A stretch of 64,000 bases of DNA from Bacteroidales bacterium. Lineage in GTDB: Bacteria; Bacteroidota; Bacteroidia; Bacteroidales; UBA932. The position numbers were made by a program, and so were the translations under genes. The stretch lies in assembly GCA_017442315.1 (NCBI GenBank), contig JAFRZX010000030.1:124001-188000 (forward strand), written 5' to 3'. Positions within the stretch are counted from its first letter, which is position 1. Each line of letters begins with the position of its first letter. Below are positions 55,466 to 64,000 of this stretch, piece after piece. The notes under the pieces were generated by a model. That model saw only the letters and a program-made list of their open reading frames with translations, made no database searches and had not been told where the DNA came from.

Positions 55466-56830
55466 CTACTTCTTGTATTTCTCCATCTTTGAGGTGACTT
55501 TCTGTATATAGTCCTGCGTTTCCGCATGAGGCAGGGCCCTTTTGAGATGGCTGAACAACTGACTGTAGGTCATGGTGTTGATGGTCGGAATTGCCTTTGA
55601 GATATTGGTGGTTCCGTTTATGGCTCTGCTTACATTGCCGGCTCCGGTATTGTATGCAGCTATGGCGCACAGCATGCGGCATTGTGGGTCTGTCACTTTC
55701 GAGAATGTGGTTGACATGAGCAGCTTCAGGTATCCTGTTCCAAGCTCGATATTGTTATCCGGGTCAAACAGGAAGTTTGCTGACGGTATCTTGTCTTCCT
55801 TGTGTACATACCGGTATGCATCTCTTCCTCCGGATTTCGGAACAAGCTGCATCAGTCCGTATGCCGGAACCCAAGATTGGGCAGCCGGGTTGAATGCAGA
55901 CTCCTGTTCCATTATAGCATAGATCAGAGGCTCGTCAACTGTGAATTTCTTTGAGTGTCTGCTGATCATTCCCTTGAACTGCTCGGCTCTTTTTGGTATA
56001 TGGTCTTCTACAAGTTCCATGGTGATGGTGACCACATTCTTTTTACCTTCATTTGTCTGTACTGTCTGTACTGTCGGTTTTTCAGTAGCTACGATAACCT
56101 GTGCCAGTGATTTTGCATTGATTGCTCTGTCTGCCATCGTTCCTCCTGATGTCTTTTTAGCAGGAGCAGGGGCTGGTCTTGCCGGAGCCGGAGCTGGAGC
56201 AGTTCTGTTGCTTACGGAAGAGTGTCTTGACAGGTTCAGGCTTGAGTTTCTGCCCGGCTTGGGAGCAGTTCCTGAATTTCCTCCCATTGTTGGTCCAGGT
56301 GCTGTATGACCGCTTTCATATCTGCTCAGGTTCAGTTGACCGTCAAGAAGCGGCTTGTCTGAGAGAGAATGCTGTGGAAGGACTTTCGAGTCGAAGTCGC
56401 ATGTCTTTCCTCTGCTGGTCAGAAGACCGTTTACGGCATTTTCCAGTTTTGCCCTTATGTCTGCTTCCGTGTCGGACGGGTCCGTAAGCACTTCGATGGC
56501 GACCTTGCCAGTCTCGAAATCCACCATGGTCCTGCTGGATTTGTCTGCTCCATATTCAACCCATTCCTTGCGGGTGCTTTCCACAACTTCGTTGTCTCCC
56601 CAAATGCCCATCACTTCTTTCTTGAATGCTTCATATTCTTCTCTGAGCTGTCGTTCTGTCTCCAGATATGCCTCAAGGGCTGCGTCGGCTTCAGCTTCAA
56701 AATCAGCAACAGCACTGTCCATATCTATCTGGGCTTCCTTGCGGATACGCTCCATATCTTCTTTTGTCGTCTGGCCTGAAACGATGAACGGAATAATTGC
56801 AGCAATGGCGGTGATAATATGTTTTTTCAT
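55466..56830 (-). CDS. MltC-like lytic murein transglycosylase
   Basis: I take the start at 56830 (MKKHIITAIA), which gives a signal peptide and 454 residues. After a Lys/Glu-rich helical segment and a DUF3393-like region (about 80-290, interrupted by an Ala/Pro-rich linker near 210-225) comes an SLT domain (about 300-440). Its catalytic Glu is E310 in AIMEQESAFNP, followed by YGLMQLVPKSGG and AAYNTGAGNV. It cleaves the glycan chain of peptidoglycan to form 1,6-anhydro ends. Unlike E. coli MltC it has no lipobox Cys. It is transcribed towards the zinc-ribbon cluster. Confidence 0.87.
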   Translation of the reverse strand: MKKHIITAIAAIIPFIVSGQTTKEDMERIRKEAQIDMDSAVADFEAEADAALEAYLETERQLREEYEAFKKEVMGIWGDNEVVESTRKEWVEYGADKSSRTMVDFETGKVAIEVLTDPSDTEADIRAKLENAVNGLLTSRGKTCDFDSKVLPQHSLSDKPLLDGQLNLSRYESGHTAPGPTMGGNSGTAPKPGRNSSLNLSRHSSVSNRTAPAPAPARPAPAPAKKTSGGTMADRAINAKSLAQVIVATEKPTVQTVQTNEGKKNVVTITMELVEDHIPKRAEQFKGMISRHSKKFTVDEPLIYAIMEQESAFNPAAQSWVPAYGLMQLVPKSGGRDAYRYVHKEDKIPSANFLFDPDNNIELGTGYLKLLMSTTFSKVTDPQCRMLCAIAAYNTGAGNVSRAINGTTNISKAIPTINTMTYSQLFSHLKRALPHAETQDYIQKVTSKMEKYKK

Positions 56831-56894
56831 ATGTGTTCTCATATGGCATTCATGATTTGTTATGGATGCAAATTTAAGTAAAAGTGCTTATAAA

Positions 56895-58235
56895 TCAAAG
56901 GATTCTGTTTTTCCATCTGCCACTTTTCATGAACCGCCAGCTGAATAGGAGCAGAATTCCGGCATATACATGCTCTGCGGTCCAGCAGACCGCTACATCA
57001 GCCCGTATGACATGGATGACCAATGTGCAGTAGCCCATGTATATGATCAATGCTGCAAGTTCGAGCTTGAATGCAGTCCTTGTGCTTCCTGTTCCGGATA
57101 CTGCATTGAAGAATATCTGGGCACCCGTATTGATGAAATATGATGTGCACATGACTATCATTGCAGGTACGGATGCCCTGGCCAGGTCAGGGATATCTGT
57201 GTATATCCTTGCTATTGCTTGCGGGAAAATGCAGAAGGCAACTATCATCAGGGTTGCAGCTCCATATGATATCTTCAGTATCCTTTTTATCAGAGACATG
57301 ACTTTCTCCTGATGTCCTTCTCCTATTATATTGCTTACAAGTGTACTGCAGGTTGCTGCAAATGCCTGTACCACTACCCATATCAGGCCTGAAACACTTC
57401 TTGTTATGTTGGATATTGCCAGTGACCTTTCTCCGAGATGCTCTATGTAGAGGAAGAAGATGAACCATGTGGATACGGATACCACATTCTGCACCATGGT
57501 CCAGCAGCAGACAGGCATCATCTCTTTAAGTCTGCGGAAGTCAAGGTTGCCGAACTTGTCCAGGCCGTATTTTTCCCTGTCACATCTGATATATGTGTAT
57601 ATGATGAAGAACAGAAGCGATACGAGTTCTGCCAGACTTGATCCGATGGCAGCTCCAGTGATGCCTAATGCAGGAAAACCGAGATGTCCGAATATCAGTA
57701 TCCAATTGAATGCAATGTTGGACAGAACCATCACAATGGAGTTCAGGGTCAATGTCTTTGTCTGTGTGGTTCCTACGTAGAATGCTCTGAACATGGCCGT
57801 CATGAATGCGAACATCATTCCCGGAAGTCTCCATCTGACATAGCTCAAGGCAGCCTCATAGACCTGCATGGATGATATCATGGCCATCATCAGCCGTGGT
57901 GAGAATATTTCTGACAGCAAGATTATTACTCCGGAAAGGGCCAGCACGAAATACAGACCTGTCCAGAAAATCTTTCCCGTTTCCTTGAAGCATCCTTCTC
58001 CGTTTCTGCGTCCTATGATGATCTGTGCGCCTATACTGAAGCCGAATCCTGTCATGAACAGCACCATGTAGTATACTATCGCAATTGCAGATGCTCCCAG
58101 TTCGATTTCTCCGACTCTACCCAAAAAGGCTGTGTCCGTCAGTCCGATCATCTGCTCCATGATCAGACTTATCAGAATAGGGTACGCAACCCTCCAGATG
58201 TTGCTGTATGAGTATGTTCTGCGGCTGTCGGGCAT
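56895..58235 (-). CDS. MATE family multidrug/cation efflux transporter
   Basis: The 446-residue inner-membrane protein has about 12 hydrophobic helices in two halves. The first begins WRVAYPILISLIMEQMIGLTDTAFLGRVG, the typical MATE start, and the FGHLGFPALGITGAAIGSSL segment marks helix 5-6. It exports organic cations or other solutes in exchange for Na+ or H+. Its start codon is directly adjacent to the truB stop, so the two are co-translated. The 64 bp to the transglycosylase gene holds no obvious promoter. Confidence 0.94.
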   Translation of the reverse strand: MPDSRRTYSYSNIWRVAYPILISLIMEQMIGLTDTAFLGRVGEIELGASAIAIVYYMVLFMTGFGFSIGAQIIIGRRNGEGCFKETGKIFWTGLYFVLALSGVIILLSEIFSPRLMMAMISSMQVYEAALSYVRWRLPGMMFAFMTAMFRAFYVGTTQTKTLTLNSIVMVLSNIAFNWILIFGHLGFPALGITGAAIGSSLAELVSLLFFIIYTYIRCDREKYGLDKFGNLDFRRLKEMMPVCCWTMVQNVVSVSTWFIFFLYIEHLGERSLAISNITRSVSGLIWVVVQAFAATCSTLVSNIIGEGHQEKVMSLIKRILKISYGAATLMIVAFCIFPQAIARIYTDIPDLARASVPAMIVMCTSYFINTGAQIFFNAVSGTGSTRTAFKLELAALIIYMGYCTLVIHVIRADVAVCWTAEHVYAGILLLFSWRFMKSGRWKNRIL

Positions 58236-59120
58236 TTAATCGTTTCTGTTGGAATACAATAGAGATGTGGCTTGTTCTACTGTAATGCTGTCTTCAATCC
58301 GGAAAATGCCGCTTCTGCTGCGTTGAAGCGAATCAAGATGAGCACCGCTGCTCATACTTTCTCCAAGGTCGCGGGCAAATGCCCTGACGTATGTGCCTTT
58401 GCTGCAGGACATGCGTATGACCGCCCTTGGAAGACCGAGCGATGAGTTGTCTGTGACGTTTATTCTGGCCGATGCCTTTGACAGTCCCGTTTCCTGCTCA
58501 AAGGAATCAGACTCGCTGAAGGTCTGAATTCCATCAGAGGCGGCTGTGAACTCCAGCAGTTCCAGTGATGTGATGTTGATGCGGGACACCCTGATAAGCT
58601 CCTGTGCCGCTTCGTCTAGAGTTTTTCCTTCCTTGTGAAGTTTACGGGCTAGTTCATATGCACGTACTCCGTCAACGGATTTTGCTGAGAAAAGCGGAGC
58701 TGTCTGATCCTGTTCCCCTATGAACATCGGAAGAATATCCGAGACAAGGCTTTCTGTGATATGTCCGTATGGGAAGAATCTGTCAATATCCTTCTCAAGG
58801 TCGTAAGAGGGGGTTGTTGCCCCGAATGTTATCCCCGCTATGTATTCCTTGTCGTGAGATTGAAGTTTTTCTGCAAGTTTTGTCGCCTTGCCTATGCATA
58901 CAAGCAGTACGCCGGTAGCAAGCGGATCAAGGGTTCCAGCATGTCCTACCTTCAGGTTCTTTTTGCCGAAATGACGGATAGCGGCGGATTTGATTTTTCT
59001 GATCACATCCGCCGATGTCCATCTGTATGGTTTGTTTATAGGAATGATGATTCCTTCAGGGTAGTCCTCAATGTTTCTTGAAAGTTTCGAGGACTCCGGA
59101 CCGAGTATGAATGCTTCCAA
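58236..59120 (-). CDS. truB: tRNA pseudouridine synthase B
   Basis: The 294-residue protein converts U55 of tRNA to pseudouridine. The catalytic Asp65 is in GHAGTLDPLATG; INKPYRWTSADVIRKIK and SGAHLDSLQRSRSG are further family marks. Two features differ from the minimum: about 20 extra N-terminal residues and a SESDSFEQETGLSK insert near 200. The gene sits between rpiB (6 bp upstream) and the MATE gene. Confidence 0.96.
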   Translation of the reverse strand: MEAFILGPESSKLSRNIEDYPEGIIIPINKPYRWTSADVIRKIKSAAIRHFGKKNLKVGHAGTLDPLATGVLLVCIGKATKLAEKLQSHDKEYIAGITFGATTPSYDLEKDIDRFFPYGHITESLVSDILPMFIGEQDQTAPLFSAKSVDGVRAYELARKLHKEGKTLDEAAQELIRVSRINITSLELLEFTAASDGIQTFSESDSFEQETGLSKASARINVTDNSSLGLPRAVIRMSCSKGTYVRAFARDLGESMSSGAHLDSLQRSRSGIFRIEDSITVEQATSLLYSNRND

Positions 59121-59126
59121 AATATA

Positions 59127-59558
59127 TTATCTGCAAGGTATCTTGTCTATCCGGTTCTGATGACGTCCGCCTTCAAATTCTTCTGATAGCCATGCATCTG
59201 TGATTTCAAGCACAGTTTCAAATGGGATGAATCGTGCCGGCATCACAAGGACGTTCGCATTGTTGTGCTGCTTGATAAGTTTCCCTATTTCCGCAGACCA
59301 GCAGAGGCCTGCACGGATTCCTGCATGCTTGTTCAGAGCCATTGCCATGCCGTTGCCGGTCCCGCAGAACGCAATGCCAAGCTGGACTTCACCGTTTTCT
59401 ACTGCATTTGCAAGCGGATGAGCCACGTCAGGAAAGTCCATGCTTTCCGTTGTATCTGTGCCAAAGTTCACGATTTCGTAGCCTTTCCCTTTCAGATATT
59501 CTGCAAGCTGGTTCTTATATTCTACTCCAGCATGGTCATTACATAATCCTATTCTCAT
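59127..59558 (-). CDS. rpiB: Ribose-5-phosphate isomerase B
   Basis: The ATG at 59558 gives the family length of 143 residues; the frame is open further upstream but only by overlapping gltX. Marks are the N-terminal IGLCNDHAG, the catalytic Cys65 in AFCGTGNG, and KQHNNANVLVMPAR. It interconverts ribose-5-phosphate and ribulose-5-phosphate in the pentose phosphate pathway. It starts 4 bp after the gltX stop. Confidence 0.94.
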   Translation of the reverse strand: MRIGLCNDHAGVEYKNQLAEYLKGKGYEIVNFGTDTTESMDFPDVAHPLANAVENGEVQLGIAFCGTGNGMAMALNKHAGIRAGLCWSAEIGKLIKQHNNANVLVMPARFIPFETVLEITDAWLSEEFEGGRHQNRIDKIPCR

Positions 59559-59562
59559 GATT

Positions 59563-61194
59563 TTATAGCGTTGCTTTGATGAATTCAATACGTTTTGCAA
59601 ATTCCTTCTTGCCGATAAGTGTAACGATGTCTGCGATTCCAAGACCGCTTGATGCACCTACCAGTGCAAGACGAAGACAGTTCATGACCTTGCCCATAGG
59701 CCATTCATTGCTTCTGATGTATTCCTCAAGTGGTCCTTCAAGTGATGTCTTTGTGAATTCTCCATCAAAGTTCAATATGAAATCAGCAACCTTAAGTGCA
59801 AGGGTGTAGTTCTCCTCTTTCCAGAACTTTGCCGCATCCTTTTCAGCAAATGATGAAGGTGCTATGAAAAGGTAGGATGCGATGTCCCAGAAATCGGCAA
59901 CAAATGTCGCTCTTTCCTGGATAAGCGCAACAATGCGCTCAACGTATTGACGTGAAAATATCCTGTTCTCGAAATCAGCACCGTTGACATTCATGTCCGA
60001 ACCTGCCGTGAGGGCGCATGCCGGGCAATCTACTATCTGCATGCCTTTTGATTCAAGCAATGGTATGTACAATGAAGTCAGTTCTTCCACACTTTTGGTA
60101 CGAAGGTATTCCTTATTGTACCATTTAGCCTTTTCTGCATTGAATCTGGCTCCGGATTTAACTACTCTTTCCAAAGAGAATGCAGCTGCAAGTTCTTCCA
60201 GGGTGAACAGTTCCTGTTCCGTTCCAGGGTTCCATCCGAGCATTGCAAGGAGATTTACAAATGCTTCAGGGAAGTATCCGTCTTCGCGATAGCCGCGTGA
60301 TACTTCTCCTTCTGCATTCACCCATTGGAGAGGGAATACCGGGAATCCGAGCCTGTCTCCGTCGCGTTTGCTGAGTTTGCCTTTCCCGTCAGGTTTGAGC
60401 AGGAGCGAGAGATGAGCGAAGCGAGGTTGTGTCTCTGTCCATCCGAATGCTTCGTACAGAAGATAGTGCAGAGGCAGTGACGGCAGCCACTCTTCTCCAC
60501 GGATGACTTCGGTTATTTCCATCAGGTGGTCGTCCACTATGTTGGCAAGATGGTATGTAGGCAGTTCGTCTGCCCTTTTCCAGAGAACCTTGTCGTCAAG
60601 AGTGTCAGTGTTGACTTCTACATGTCCTCTGATGAGGTCATCCATCTTCACTATCCTGTTGTTAGGCATCTTGAAGCGTATGGTCCAGTCTGTGCGGGTT
60701 TCAAGCAGTTCTTTCCATTCTGATTCAGGAAGTGACAGGGAATTGCGCAATCCCATGCGTGTGCTCTGGTTATAAATGAATGTCTCTCCAGCAGCCTCCA
60801 TTCCTGCTCTTTTGGCTCCAAGTTCCTCCGCAGTGTCGAATGCATAATACGCAAAGCCGTCTGAAACAAGCTGTTCCGCATACTGGCGGTAGATCGCTTT
60901 GCGTTGACTTTGCCGGTATGGTGCATGAGGATGTCTCTCCGATGCGGTCTCTACAATGTTTCCTGCTGCATCCACTCCTTCATCCGGAATGATGCCGCAC
61001 CAGTTCAGTGCTTCAATTATATACTTTTCGGCTCCGGGAACGAATCTCTGGGAGTCGGTATCCTCGATCCTTATGATGAAGTCACCTCCGTGCTGTTTAG
61101 CAAACAGGTAGTTGTAAAGTGCTGTTCTGACACCTCCCATGTGGAGAGGACCTGTCGGTGAAGGTGCAAACCTTACTCTTGTCTTTCTGGTCAT
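59563..61194 (-). CDS. gltX: Glutamyl-tRNA synthetase
   Basis: The 543-residue class I synthetase charges tRNA-Glu. The HIGH-type motif is H18-M-G-G21 in PSPTGPLHMGGVRT, and the KMSKS-type motif is KLSKRDG. Its length is slightly above the usual 470-510, because of extensions in the C-terminal anticodon-binding part. It lies 67 bp downstream of ftsZ and heads the gltX-rpiB-truB-MATE gene row. Confidence 0.97.
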   Translation of the reverse strand: MTRKTRVRFAPSPTGPLHMGGVRTALYNYLFAKQHGGDFIIRIEDTDSQRFVPGAEKYIIEALNWCGIIPDEGVDAAGNIVETASERHPHAPYRQSQRKAIYRQYAEQLVSDGFAYYAFDTAEELGAKRAGMEAAGETFIYNQSTRMGLRNSLSLPESEWKELLETRTDWTIRFKMPNNRIVKMDDLIRGHVEVNTDTLDDKVLWKRADELPTYHLANIVDDHLMEITEVIRGEEWLPSLPLHYLLYEAFGWTETQPRFAHLSLLLKPDGKGKLSKRDGDRLGFPVFPLQWVNAEGEVSRGYREDGYFPEAFVNLLAMLGWNPGTEQELFTLEELAAAFSLERVVKSGARFNAEKAKWYNKEYLRTKSVEELTSLYIPLLESKGMQIVDCPACALTAGSDMNVNGADFENRIFSRQYVERIVALIQERATFVADFWDIASYLFIAPSSFAEKDAAKFWKEENYTLALKVADFILNFDGEFTKTSLEGPLEEYIRSNEWPMGKVMNCLRLALVGASSGLGIADIVTLIGKKEFAKRIEFIKATL

Positions 61195-61243
61195 ATATCG
61201 TGTGTTTTTTTATGAAAACAGATTCAAAATGGTTTCCAAACTG

Positions 61244-61251
61244 CAAAAATA
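61244..61251 (-). promoter_or_regulatory. Putative -7 element of the gltX operon
   Basis: The minus strand reads TATTTTTG, an exact match to TAnnTTTG, in the 67-bp ftsZ-gltX gap. No -33 TTG is at the right distance, so gltX may also rely on readthrough from ftsZ. Confidence 0.4.
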
Positions 61252-61261
61252 GCAAAAAATC

Positions 61262-62536
61262 CTATTCATCTGCCTTTGCAGTATGCTGTGTCTTTCTTCT
61301 TATAGCGGCTGTCTCTTCCAGATCTGTAATACTCTGACCTACCTCAACAAGAAGTACAGGCTTTGTGCCGGTTGCAAAGAGGTTCTTCTTCCTGACGGCT
61401 GCATTGTTGTAGCCTATCTTCTGACTTCTTACTTCAGGAAGTTCGATTCCTTCATCTGCTGAAGCGGCTTGCTTGTCATATACAAAGTCAGCTTCTATCC
61501 ATATGCTGCTGCCAGGATTGCCGCATGTGATCTCGCTGATCATACTCATCTTGAATCCGGTTGCTATGACTGTTATGTTGACCTTGTCTCCGAAATCCGG
61601 GTCACCGTTCAGGACAATTCCACTCTTGAAGTTGTTTGCATTTCCGGTGTATTCATTGACCAGCCTGTTTATTTCTTCCAGCTGCTTCATCTGCAGACCT
61701 TGCTCATTGTCTCCAACGGTTATGTTGATCAGCACATTCTTGGCTGTCTTGAGGTCGAAGTCGTTGAGCAGAGGTGATTCGAGTGCATTCTTTACGGCAT
61801 CTTCGAGTCTGTGTTCTCCAGTACCTATGCCACATCCCATAAGGGCCATGCCACTGTTCTTCATCATTGTCTTGACATCCTTGAAGTCGACGTTTATATG
61901 TCCTCTGGTCTTGATGATGTCGGTTATGCCTCGGACAGCAGTCGCAAGCACCTCATCTGCTTTCGGGAAAGCATCCTGGATAAGCAGGTTGCCATAGAAG
62001 TCATACAGCTTTTCGTTGTTTATGATAAGAAGGCTGTCTACGTTCTTCTCAAGTTCGTTTATTCCGTCTATAGCTTTGGACATGGACTCATTCCCTTCAC
62101 TTTTGAAAGGTATGGTCACGACTCCCACAGTAAGTATGCCTTTCTTCTTTGCCATTGAAGCTATCACAGGAGCAGCTCCGGTTCCGGTGCCGCCTCCCAT
62201 ACCTGCTGTTATGAAAAGCATTTCCGTACCGTTGTCAAGCACCTTTTCGGAAATCTCATCCTGGGAGTTCAATGCGGCATTGCGCCCTTCTGTAGGATTG
62301 CATCCGGCTCCAAGGCCTTCTCCAAGCTGTATCTTTACGGGAACATCACAGCTGTTCAGGGCTTGTGCATCAGTATTGCATACTATGAAGGTGCACCCTT
62401 CGATATGTTGCCTGTACATATAATTGACTGCATTGCAGCCTCCTCCTCCTACACCGAGAACCTTTATAATCGAATTTTCAGGAATCCAGTCTGCCGGAGT
62501 TATGTCCAATGTATTGCTGTCTGTCATGTCCATCAT
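61262..62536 (-). CDS. ftsZ: Cell division protein FtsZ
   Basis: The 424-residue tubulin-like GTPase forms the division ring. The nucleotide loop is GGGTGTG (114-120), with VGGGGCNAV before it and NADVDFKDVK-type T7-loop region later (INVDFKDVKTMM). The core ends near 330; a charged linker leads to the C-terminal tail DLEETAAIRRK, which matches the Bacteroidetes form that binds FtsA. The start ATG overlaps the ftsA stop (ATGA), so translation is coupled. Confidence 0.98.
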   Translation of the reverse strand: MMDMTDSNTLDITPADWIPENSIIKVLGVGGGGCNAVNYMYRQHIEGCTFIVCNTDAQALNSCDVPVKIQLGEGLGAGCNPTEGRNAALNSQDEISEKVLDNGTEMLFITAGMGGGTGTGAAPVIASMAKKKGILTVGVVTIPFKSEGNESMSKAIDGINELEKNVDSLLIINNEKLYDFYGNLLIQDAFPKADEVLATAVRGITDIIKTRGHINVDFKDVKTMMKNSGMALMGCGIGTGEHRLEDAVKNALESPLLNDFDLKTAKNVLINITVGDNEQGLQMKQLEEINRLVNEYTGNANNFKSGIVLNGDPDFGDKVNITVIATGFKMSMISEITCGNPGSSIWIEADFVYDKQAASADEGIELPEVRSQKIGYNNAAVRKKNLFATGTKPVLLVEVGQSITDLEETAAIRRKTQHTAKADE

Positions 62537-63948
62537 ATTTTTTCATTGCTTACGTTATCGTAGAGGGTTCCCCAGAACTTTGTGATCTTTTCACTGAATG
62601 TCAGGTTGTTTTCCTCCCTCTTCTTTCTCTTTACTTTTTCAAAGTCGGCCTTGCCCATTTCCTCTTCGGTAAACAGTGTTGTCCTCACTTCCTCCTGCAA
62701 AGGTACCTCCAGTGAGACCGGGACTGTTATCGAGTCTGAAGGAATCCGGATTCCCGGCTGGGTACAGTTGATCTCCGGTTCTTTTGATGCCATCATGATC
62801 AGACCCAGTGAAGTTGCGGCAGATGTTTCGTTGACCCCTTCGCATCCCTGGCACGAGAAAAGACGCCTAGGATATCCTGTCCTGACCCTGTATCCTGAAA
62901 GGTCATATATGAAATTGCCGAGATTAGCAATCTGTGCGCTGCCTCCGGTTATGACAAGTCCGCTGCGGAGCATGTCTGCAAATCCGCTTGTATGTATTTC
63001 ATAAAGGATAGCCATCATTATCTCTTCCACGCGTGCAGTGATTATCTCTGACAGGTATTTGACAGGAAGCTGTTTGTCAGGCTCAGATCCGTTTCCTCTT
63101 ATATGTATGGTCTTTTCGCTCAGGTTCTGAAGTTTTTCCGGCATGCATGCACCAAATGCAAGCTTTATGTTCTCAGCAAGTCTTTCGGAAATCTGGCACT
63201 CTGTCTTTATGTCGTTTGTTATGTTCTTTCCTCCAAACGGAACAGATGCATAATGTCTCATTATGCTGCCATGATATATCGATACCGATGTGCACCCCGC
63301 ACCGAAATCTATGAGGGCAACTCCATTCTCCATTTCTGCGTTGGTGAGGACGGATTTAGCTGTAGAGTCGGCAGTGAAATATTTTCTTATGGCACTGATT
63401 CCGGCTTTGTTCATGACAGTATCTATTTTCTTGAGGTCTGTCTTTTTGCCTATGAATATCTTGAAATGCCCTTCCAGAGTATCGCTTGTCATGCCTATTA
63501 TGTCATTCTCTATGATCTGGAAGTTCTCTCCATCGGAGAATGATTGTGCCACAGCTCCGTAGATCGCTTCTTTGGCTTCATCCTGCAGAGGATAAAGATT
63601 CTCTGCGAAATTCTTTAGCTCGGCAATGTTTTCTGCCGTGATATCCGTATCTTCACCCCGGTCCGCAATCTTGCCTGTACTGCTTTCCTGACGGATAGGG
63701 TATTTCGGCATTCCTACTATGGCCTGGGTGATCTTTATGCCAAGCTCGTCTTCTGCAATTCTCAAAGCCTCTACCAGCTGGCTGTTTACCTGGGACGGAT
63801 TATAGACACTGCTGTATCTTATTCCAGACGATGGTGTCTCTCTGTAATATATGATCTGGACATCTTCACCGTTGACTTTGGCTACGGTGACAGCTATCTT
63901 AGAGGTGCCCAGATCGATAGCAACGATGTGTTTGTCTGTCATATTCAT
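62533..63948 (-). CDS. ftsA: Cell division protein FtsA
   Basis: The actin-like protein links FtsZ to the membrane. Marks are the phosphate-1 loop VAIDLGTSKIAV, the ALIDFGAGCTSVSIY phosphate-2 loop and the VITGGSAQIANL adenosine motif. The start is the ATG at 63948 (MNMTDKHIVAID; 471 residues) or two codons later at 63942. The C-terminus (ITKFWGTLYDNV) can form the membrane-binding amphipathic helix. A linker of about 70 residues before it, rich in charged residues, is longer than in E. coli. The upstream end is next to the ftsQ fragment. Confidence 0.95.
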   Translation of the reverse strand: MNMTDKHIVAIDLGTSKIAVTVAKVNGEDVQIIYYRETPSSGIRYSSVYNPSQVNSQLVEALRIAEDELGIKITQAIVGMPKYPIRQESSTGKIADRGEDTDITAENIAELKNFAENLYPLQDEAKEAIYGAVAQSFSDGENFQIIENDIIGMTSDTLEGHFKIFIGKKTDLKKIDTVMNKAGISAIRKYFTADSTAKSVLTNAEMENGVALIDFGAGCTSVSIYHGSIMRHYASVPFGGKNITNDIKTECQISERLAENIKLAFGACMPEKLQNLSEKTIHIRGNGSEPDKQLPVKYLSEIITARVEEIMMAILYEIHTSGFADMLRSGLVITGGSAQIANLGNFIYDLSGYRVRTGYPRRLFSCQGCEGVNETSAATSLGLIMMASKEPEINCTQPGIRIPSDSITVPVSLEVPLQEEVRTTLFTEEEMGKADFEKVKRKKREENNLTFSEKITKFWGTLYDNVSNEKI

Positions 63949-63964
63949 GATGTAAGTAACTTTA

Positions 63965-64000
63965 TCATTGTTGGCTGCAGACAATCTGCCCTTCAAACCT
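63965..64000 (-). CDS. ftsQ: Probable C-terminus of FtsQ (partial)
   Basis: On the minus strand the open frame entering from the right edge ends RFEGQIVCSQQ followed by TGA at 63965. That fits the C-terminus of Bacteroidetes FtsQ (a strand of the form RFxxQVVC before the stop), and ftsQ usually precedes ftsA. Only 11 codons are visible, so the call rests on position and the short tail. Confidence 0.55.
   Translation of the reverse strand, partial: RFEGQIVCSQQ

Overview
The window is a piece of chromosome from a member of the Bacteroidales. A SusC/SusD pair, BACON, fimbrillin-like and DUF6377 proteins, many Sec lipoproteins with a Cys around residue 17-23, promoters of the TTG / TAnnTTTG type, and near absence of Shine-Dalgarno sequences all point there. 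Base composition is moderate. I cannot place it below order level from sequence alone.

Bases 1-20713 (plus strand) hold a polysaccharide utilization locus (PUL). It contains the end of a GH30 enzyme, a GH97, a DUF2490 protein, a FAD-dependent oxidoreductase lipoprotein, a DUF6377 membrane regulator, an unassigned Cys-rich TIM-barrel-like lipoprotein, a GH28, SusC, SusD, two further surface lipoproteins (BACON/Big_2 and fimbrillin/beta-helix), a GH3 and an endonuclease/exonuclease/phosphatase (EEP) lipoprotein. Spacing is mostly under 35 bp, so it is one or two operons. The enzyme set suggests a branched plant glycan with pectic and galactose/glucose linkages; the substrate is inference.

Bases 20714-31957 are accessory. 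They hold an Rpn/PD-(D/E)XK nuclease with a repetitive tail, a second fimbrillin/beta-helix lipoprotein preceded by a 50-residue small ORF, a GH2 beta-galactosidase, a ferritin, and two surface lipoproteins with Ig/FN3-like repeats.

Bases 32091-40544 (minus strand) hold a histidine-to-glutamate operon, ftcD-hutU-hutH-hutI, behind a 5'-nucleotidase lipoprotein. The hutU-hutH gap contains a REP-like hairpin and an 18-bp tandem repeat array. An orphan 122-residue gene lies divergent from rpsO. The core genes rpsO and pnp follow, then an alpha/beta hydrolase and a YgjP-like metallopeptidase.

Bases 45499-55361 are the most unusual region. Seven co-directional genes join an envelope set (CsgG-like protein, DUF6175-like protein, two LPP20-like proteins) to three zinc-ribbon proteins: a caspase/gingipain-like cysteine peptidase, an SPFH-like scaffold with zinc ribbons at both ends, and a membrane-anchored protein with Sel1-like repeats. 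The second of two tandem promoters carries a G9 tract between its -33 and -7 elements, and a terminator-like hairpin follows the first gene.

Bases 55466-64000 (minus strand) are mostly housekeeping: an MltC-like lytic transglycosylase, a MATE transporter, truB, rpiB, gltX, ftsZ, ftsA and the last codons of a probable ftsQ. I saw no tRNA, rRNA, CRISPR array or insertion sequence.
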